From positions 1 through 16,569 of the forward strand of contig DAOMOP010000078.1 in the NCBI GenBank assembly GCA_035444405.1: a stretch of DNA of 16,569 nucleotides. The letters are read 5' to 3'. Of this stretch, positions 13,170-16,569 are shown in pieces (within the stretch, counting starts at the first letter, position 1; each line of letters starts with the position of its first letter). This stretch comes from DAOMOP01 sp035444405. GTDB lineage: Bacteria > Pseudomonadota > Gammaproteobacteria > Burkholderiales > Rhodocyclaceae. The notes beneath the pieces were generated by a model. That model searched no databases and was not told the origin of the DNA. It worked only from the letters and a program-made list of their open reading frames with translations. A program made the translations under genes and the position numbers.

Positions 13170-14219
13170 TCAGCGGAACAGCTCGCCGTCGCGGCCGCCC
13201 GGCCGGGCGAGGCCGAAGTGCTGCCAGATCGATGCCGTCGCGACCCGCCCGCGCGGCGTGCGCTGCAGGTAGCCCTGCTGGATCAGATAGGGCTCGAGCA
13301 CGTCCTCGATGGTGTCGGCCGACTCGCCGATCGCGGCGGCGAGGTTGTCGAGGCCGACCGGGCCGCCGCCGAACTTCTCGAGCATCGCGCCGAGCAGCTT
13401 GCGGTCCATCAGGTCGAGGCCGAGGTGATCGACGTCGAGCATCACCAGCGCCGCGTCGGCCACCGCCGCGGTGATGTGCCCGCTGGCGCGCACCTCGGCA
13501 TAGTCGCGCACGCGCCGCAGCAGCCGGTTGGCGATGCGCGGGGTGCCGCGCGCGCGGCGGGCGATCTCGAAGGCGCCGGCCTCGTCGATCGCGACCTCGA
13601 GCAGCCCGGACGAGCGCGACACGATGAAGGCGAGCTCCTCGGGGGTGTAGAACTCGAGACGCGCGACGATGCCGAAGCGGTCGCGCAGCGGGTTGGTCAG
13701 CATGCCCGCACGCGTGGTCGCACCGACCAGCGTGAACGGCGGCAGGTCGAGCTTGACCGAGCGCGCCGCCGGCCCTTCGCCGATCATGATGTCGATCTGG
13801 AAGTCCTCGAGCGCCGGATACAGGATCTCCTCGACGACCGGCGACAGGCGGTGGATCTCGTCGATGAACAGCACGTCGTGCGGCTCGAGGTTGGTCAAGA
13901 GCGCCGCCAGATCGCCGGCGCGCTCGAGCACCGGCCCCGAGGTGTGGCGCAGGCTCACGCCCATCTCGGCGGCGACGATGTGCGCAAGCGTCGTCTTGCC
14001 GAGCCCCGGCGGGCCGAACAGCAGCACGTGGTCGAGCGCCTCGCCGCGCCTGCGCGCGGCCTCGATGAAGCTCTCGAGCTGCTCGCGGATCTTGGCCTGG
14101 CCGACGTACTCGGCCAGCCGCTTGGGGCGCAGCGCACGCTCGATCGCGTCTTCCTGCCGGTCGGTGGTCTGGGCGGAGATCAGGCGCGGAGCCTGCAGTT
14201 TGTCGGTTTCGATGCTCAT
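13170..14219 (-). CDS. ruvB: Holliday junction branch migration ATPase RuvB
   Basis: RuvB is the hexameric AAA+ motor that, loaded by RuvA, drives branch migration at Holliday junctions. The 349-residue protein starts MSIETDKL. It has Walker A GPPGLGKTT at 69-77 (Lys75), Walker B LFIDE at 117-121, the GATTRAGMLTNPLRDRFG block at 166-183 containing sensor and arginine-finger residues, and a C-terminal winged helix (LDNLAAAIGESADTIEDVLEPYLIQQGY). Start at 14219 is chosen because MSIETDKL aligns with the family N-terminus; an upstream in-frame ATG at 14228 is possible, and no strong Shine-Dalgarno distinguishes them. It follows ruvA after 118 nt. Confidence 0.96.
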   Translation of the reverse strand: MSIETDKLQAPRLISAQTTDRQEDAIERALRPKRLAEYVGQAKIREQLESFIEAARRRGEALDHVLLFGPPGLGKTTLAHIVAAEMGVSLRHTSGPVLERAGDLAALLTNLEPHDVLFIDEIHRLSPVVEEILYPALEDFQIDIMIGEGPAARSVKLDLPPFTLVGATTRAGMLTNPLRDRFGIVARLEFYTPEELAFIVSRSSGLLEVAIDEAGAFEIARRARGTPRIANRLLRRVRDYAEVRASGHITAAVADAALVMLDVDHLGLDLMDRKLLGAMLEKFGGGPVGLDNLAAAIGESADTIEDVLEPYLIQQGYLQRTPRGRVATASIWQHFGLARPGGRDGELFR

Positions 14220-14337
14220 CGGATCCATCGCGGCAGGGACGGCGGAAGGCGCGCGGCGCCGGGCACTGGCCCGAGCGGGCGCGCGCAAGGGCCCGCCTGT
14301 CGGCGTGCTGCCGCCGATCGTATCACCGATGCGCGGT

Positions 14338-14943
14338 TCACACCTTCGACAGCTGTTTCAGCGCGAGGCGGATGCCGTCGGACACGCCGACCTCGTCGGC
14401 GAGGTTCTTCATCGCGCCGAGCGCCTCGCGTTCGTTGTAGCCGAGCGCGAGCAGCGCGTTGAGGATGTCGCTGCGCGCGTCGGGCGTCACCGCCGCCGCT
14501 GCGCCGGGCGCCGCGGGGGGGGTAGTGAGGGCGGGCAGCGCCTTGCCGAGGCGGTCGCGCAGCTCGAGCAGCAGCCGCTCGGCGGTCTTCTTGCCGATGC
14601 CGGGAATCTTGACCAGGCGGCCGGCCTCCTGCAGCGCCACGGCGCGGGCGAGGTCGCCGACCGACAGGCCCGACAGCACCGCCAGCGCGGTGCGCGCGCC
14701 GATGCCCGAGACCTTCAGCAGCTGGCGGAAGGCCGCGCGCTCGTCCTCGCTCGCGAAACCATACAGGAAGTGGCCGTCCTCGCGCACGGCGAAATGCGTG
14801 TAGAGCGACAGCTTCTCGCCGGTCGCCGGCAGGCCGTAGAAGGTGCTCATCGGCACGTCGATCTCGTAGCCGACGCCGTGCGTGTCGACGACGATCTGGG
14901 GCGGATTCTTCTCCAGCAGAGTGCCGGTGATGCGTCCGATCAT
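14338..14943 (-). CDS. ruvA: Holliday junction-binding protein RuvA
   Basis: RuvA tetramers hold the Holliday junction in a square-planar form and recruit RuvB. The 201-residue protein shows the N-terminal OB-fold (MIGRITGTLLEKNPPQIVVDTHGVGYEI), two helix-hairpin-helix motifs (LLKVSGIGARTALAVLSG at 75-92 and LVKIPGIGKKTAERLLLEL at 110-128), an Ala/Pro-rich flexible linker (138-155) and domain III (RSDILNALLALGYNEREA), which contacts RuvB. Start is the ATG at 14941-14943. ruvC, often directly upstream in proteobacteria, is not there; the 123 nt before ruvA hold no gene. Confidence 0.96.
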   Translation of the reverse strand: MIGRITGTLLEKNPPQIVVDTHGVGYEIDVPMSTFYGLPATGEKLSLYTHFAVREDGHFLYGFASEDERAAFRQLLKVSGIGARTALAVLSGLSVGDLARAVALQEAGRLVKIPGIGKKTAERLLLELRDRLGKALPALTTPPAAPGAAAAVTPDARSDILNALLALGYNEREALGAMKNLADEVGVSDGIRLALKQLSKV

Positions 14944-15066
14944 GGTGTGGGGGACTCCGGTTGGACGGCCCGGCGGCGCGGTCCGGGACGGGGCGTCAGG
15001 GCGGGGTGGTGGCAGGTGCGTGGATTCGGCATCGGGCAGACGGTTCGACGCATGAGGCAGCCCGGC

Positions 15067-16119
15067 TCACGCGCGCCAGCCGAGCGCGAGCGCGGCGGCG
15101 ACGATCAGCCCGTGCAGCAGCGCGGCCGCGATCGTGAGCCGGATCGCGCGTCCGAGCTCGGACGGCGACGACGCGTGCTCGCGCAGCTCGCGCGCGGCGT
15201 TGAGCGACAGCACGATCGTGATCGCCGCGGCCGCGCACGCCTGCGGCAGGTTGTCGCGGCCGACCTGCAGCACGAGCCAGCCGTAGGCGATCAGCGCGAT
15301 GCCGAAATAGCCCCACTTGGCCGACTCGGCGCCGAGGCGCACGATCAGCGTGCGCTTGCCGGCGGCGGCGTCGCCGTCGTGGTCGGGAAACTGATTGATG
15401 TAGAGGATGTTCGCGACCAGCAGCGCGAAGCCGAGGCCGGCCGCGACCGGCGTCCACGCGAACGCGCCGCGCTGCACGTGGTCGGCGCCGACGACGACGA
15501 GCAGCCAGCACAGCACGATCACGGCCTCGCTGAGGCCGCGTGCGACCAGCTGCAGCGGCGGTGCCGAGTACGCCCAGCCCAGCGCGAGGCCGGCCGCGCC
15601 GATGGCGAGCAGACCCGGGCCGGTCGTCGAGGCCAGCCACAGGCCGACCGGCACCACCAGCGCGAGCATGCCGTAGCCGAACAGCGCCGTCTCGCGCAGC
15701 GTCAATACGCCGTTCTGGATGAAGCGGCTGCCGCCGGTGAACGGGAACAGCCGCCCGGTGTTGGCGTCGTCGGCGCCGCTTCTCGCGTCATGATAGTCGT
15801 TGATGACGTTGCCGGCGGCATGGGCGACGAGGGCTGCGAGCACCGTCAGGACGGCGCGGGCGGTCTCCAGCGCCACGCCGTCGGCCCGCGCCGCGGCGAG
15901 CCCGATCAGGCAGCCGACCAGCGTGACCGACAGGAAGGCCGGGCGCGTTGCGGCGGCGTAGCGCGCAAGCGGATTCGCGAAGCGCTCGCGCGTCGGCTCC
16001 CGGGGGGCTGCGGGCAGCGGAGCCGGCGGCTCGGAAGGTGGCGGGGCGCCGCGGTCCGATTCGCGCGGCCGATCCGCGTGCGCCCGCGCCGCGCCGGTGT
16101 CGTGCCGCAGCCCGCTCAT
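15067..16119 (-). CDS. UbiA-superfamily prenyltransferase, MenA-like
   Basis: An integral membrane prenyltransferase, 350 residues, which would join a polyprenyl diphosphate to an aromatic acceptor. Both Asp-rich motifs that bind the Mg-diphosphate are seen: NDYHDARSGAD at 107-117 and NQFPDHDGD at 242-250, followed by AAGKRTLIVRLG. Several hydrophobic helices run from residue 60 to the end. The pattern fits MenA (1,4-dihydroxy-2-naphthoate prenyltransferase) better than UbiA or CyoE. Residues 1-57 are hydrophilic and Pro/Ala-rich, an unusual extension. The ATG overlaps the rng stop by 4 nt (ATGA), so the pair is translationally coupled. Betaproteobacteria mostly use ubiquinone, and no other menaquinone gene is in the window, so the acceptor is uncertain. 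Confidence 0.8.
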   Translation of the reverse strand: MSGLRHDTGAARAHADRPRESDRGAPPPSEPPAPLPAAPREPTRERFANPLARYAAATRPAFLSVTLVGCLIGLAAARADGVALETARAVLTVLAALVAHAAGNVINDYHDARSGADDANTGRLFPFTGGSRFIQNGVLTLRETALFGYGMLALVVPVGLWLASTTGPGLLAIGAAGLALGWAYSAPPLQLVARGLSEAVIVLCWLLVVVGADHVQRGAFAWTPVAAGLGFALLVANILYINQFPDHDGDAAAGKRTLIVRLGAESAKWGYFGIALIAYGWLVLQVGRDNLPQACAAAAITIVLSLNAARELREHASSPSELGRAIRLTIAAALLHGLIVAAALALGWRA

Positions 16120-16569
16120 AGCAGCACGATGTCGAACTGTTCCTGCGTGTAGCTCGCCTCGGGGTGCAGCGAGATCTTCTTGTCGATGAAGTCCGACAGC
16201 ATCGCGAGCGCCTGCGACTCCTCGTCGAGGAAGAGGTCGATGACGTTCGGCGCGGCGAGCACGCGGAACTCGCGCGCGTTGAACTGGCGCGCCTCGCGCA
16301 GGAGCTCGCGCAGGATCTCGTAGCACACCGTGCGCGCGGTCTTGATCTCGCCGCGCCCCTCGCAGGTCGGACAGGGTTCGCACAGCAGATGCGCGAGCGA
16401 CTCGCGCGTGCGCTTGCGGGTCATCTCGACCAGGCCGAGCGCGGTGAAGCCGTTGACGCTCATCTTGGTGTGGTCGCGCGCGAGCGCCTTGCGGAACTCG
16501 TCGAGCACCATCTCGCGGTGCTCGACGGTCTCCATGTCGATGAAGTCGATGATGATGATGCCGCCGAGG
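16116..16569 (-). CDS. rng: Ribonuclease G, C-terminal part, cut by window edge
   Basis: RNase G is an endoribonuclease that processes the 5' end of 16S rRNA and takes part in mRNA decay. About 151 codons of its C-terminal half are present. The visible sequence GGIIIIDFIDM lies in the catalytic DNase I-like subdomain. It is followed by VEMTRKRTRESLAHLLCEPC and the Zn-link cysteines in LCEPCPTCEGRGEIKTA, then KTARTVCYEILRELLREAR and the terminal YTQEQFDIVLL. The end right after this small domain, with no long disordered tail, separates RNase G from RNase E. The stop overlaps the prenyltransferase start by 4 nt. The N-terminal S1 domain is outside the window. Confidence 0.95.
   Translation of the reverse strand, partial: LGGIIIIDFIDMETVEHREMVLDEFRKALARDHTKMSVNGFTALGLVEMTRKRTRESLAHLLCEPCPTCEGRGEIKTARTVCYEILRELLREARQFNAREFRVLAAPNVIDLFLDEESQALAMLSDFIDKKISLHPEASYTQEQFDIVLL

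Noticed and set aside
14502..14523. GC-rich run with seven or more G within ruvA as a possible slippage site
   Set aside because: It lies in the codons for the flexible Ala/Pro linker; the frame is intact on both sides, so there is no evidence of a frameshift.
13669..16152. Very long plus-strand open frame (about 827 codons) opposite ruvB, ruvA and the prenyltransferase
   Set aside because: It is antisense to three well-identified genes, has low-complexity Arg/Ala/Glu-rich translation and no recognisable domain; long antisense frames are common in GC-rich DNA.
1..16569. Window length equals that of the human mitochondrial genome
   Set aside because: Coincidence: the content is bacterial, GC-rich, with lipid A, RuvAB and RNase G genes and no mitochondrial genes.

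Overview
This is a GC-rich (roughly two-thirds G+C by eye) bacterial chromosomal segment, densely coding. Gene content and order (ahcY and metK under riboswitch-like leaders, lpxL-type pair, dapF-DUF484-xerC, ruvAB, rng) and protein style point to a betaproteobacterium, most likely of the Rhodocyclales (Azoarcus/Thauera-like). The genus is inference; no rRNA is present.

Region 1 (1-3062, minus strand) is a SAM-cycle block. metK (SAM synthetase) has a strong sigma70-type promoter and a roughly 155-nt leader that folds like a SAM-II-type aptamer followed by an intrinsic terminator. Downstream are a CaCA-family Na+/Ca2+ antiporter and then ahcY (SAH hydrolase, cut by the left edge), preceded by its own promoter and a recognisable SAH riboswitch. 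SAM synthesis and SAH recycling thus appear to be controlled by two different RNA sensors within 3 kb.

Region 2 (3142-9706, plus strand) is a cell-envelope and housekeeping run: two LpxL/HtrB-type lipid A acyltransferases, dapF (lysine/peptidoglycan), a DUF484 protein, xerC (dimer resolution), then a Gfo/Idh/MocA oxidoreductase and a DegT-family aminotransferase. The last two form a pair resembling GnnA/GnnB, which make the 3-amino sugar nucleotide used for amide-rich lipid A.

Region 3 (9707-12720) is more accessory: a palindrome-rich intergenic region, a winged-helix regulator of unknown target, an RlmI-type 23S rRNA methyltransferase, and a convergent MNT/HEPN toxin-antitoxin-like pair that looks less GC-rich than its surroundings.

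Region 4 (12791-16569, minus strand) carries rng (RNase G, cut by the right edge), a MenA-like UbiA-superfamily prenyltransferase overlapping it by 4 nt, ruvA, ruvB and a small three-TM protein. No mobile elements, CRISPR arrays, tRNA or rRNA genes were seen. The most interesting signals are the metK leader RNA and the GnnA/GnnB-like pair.
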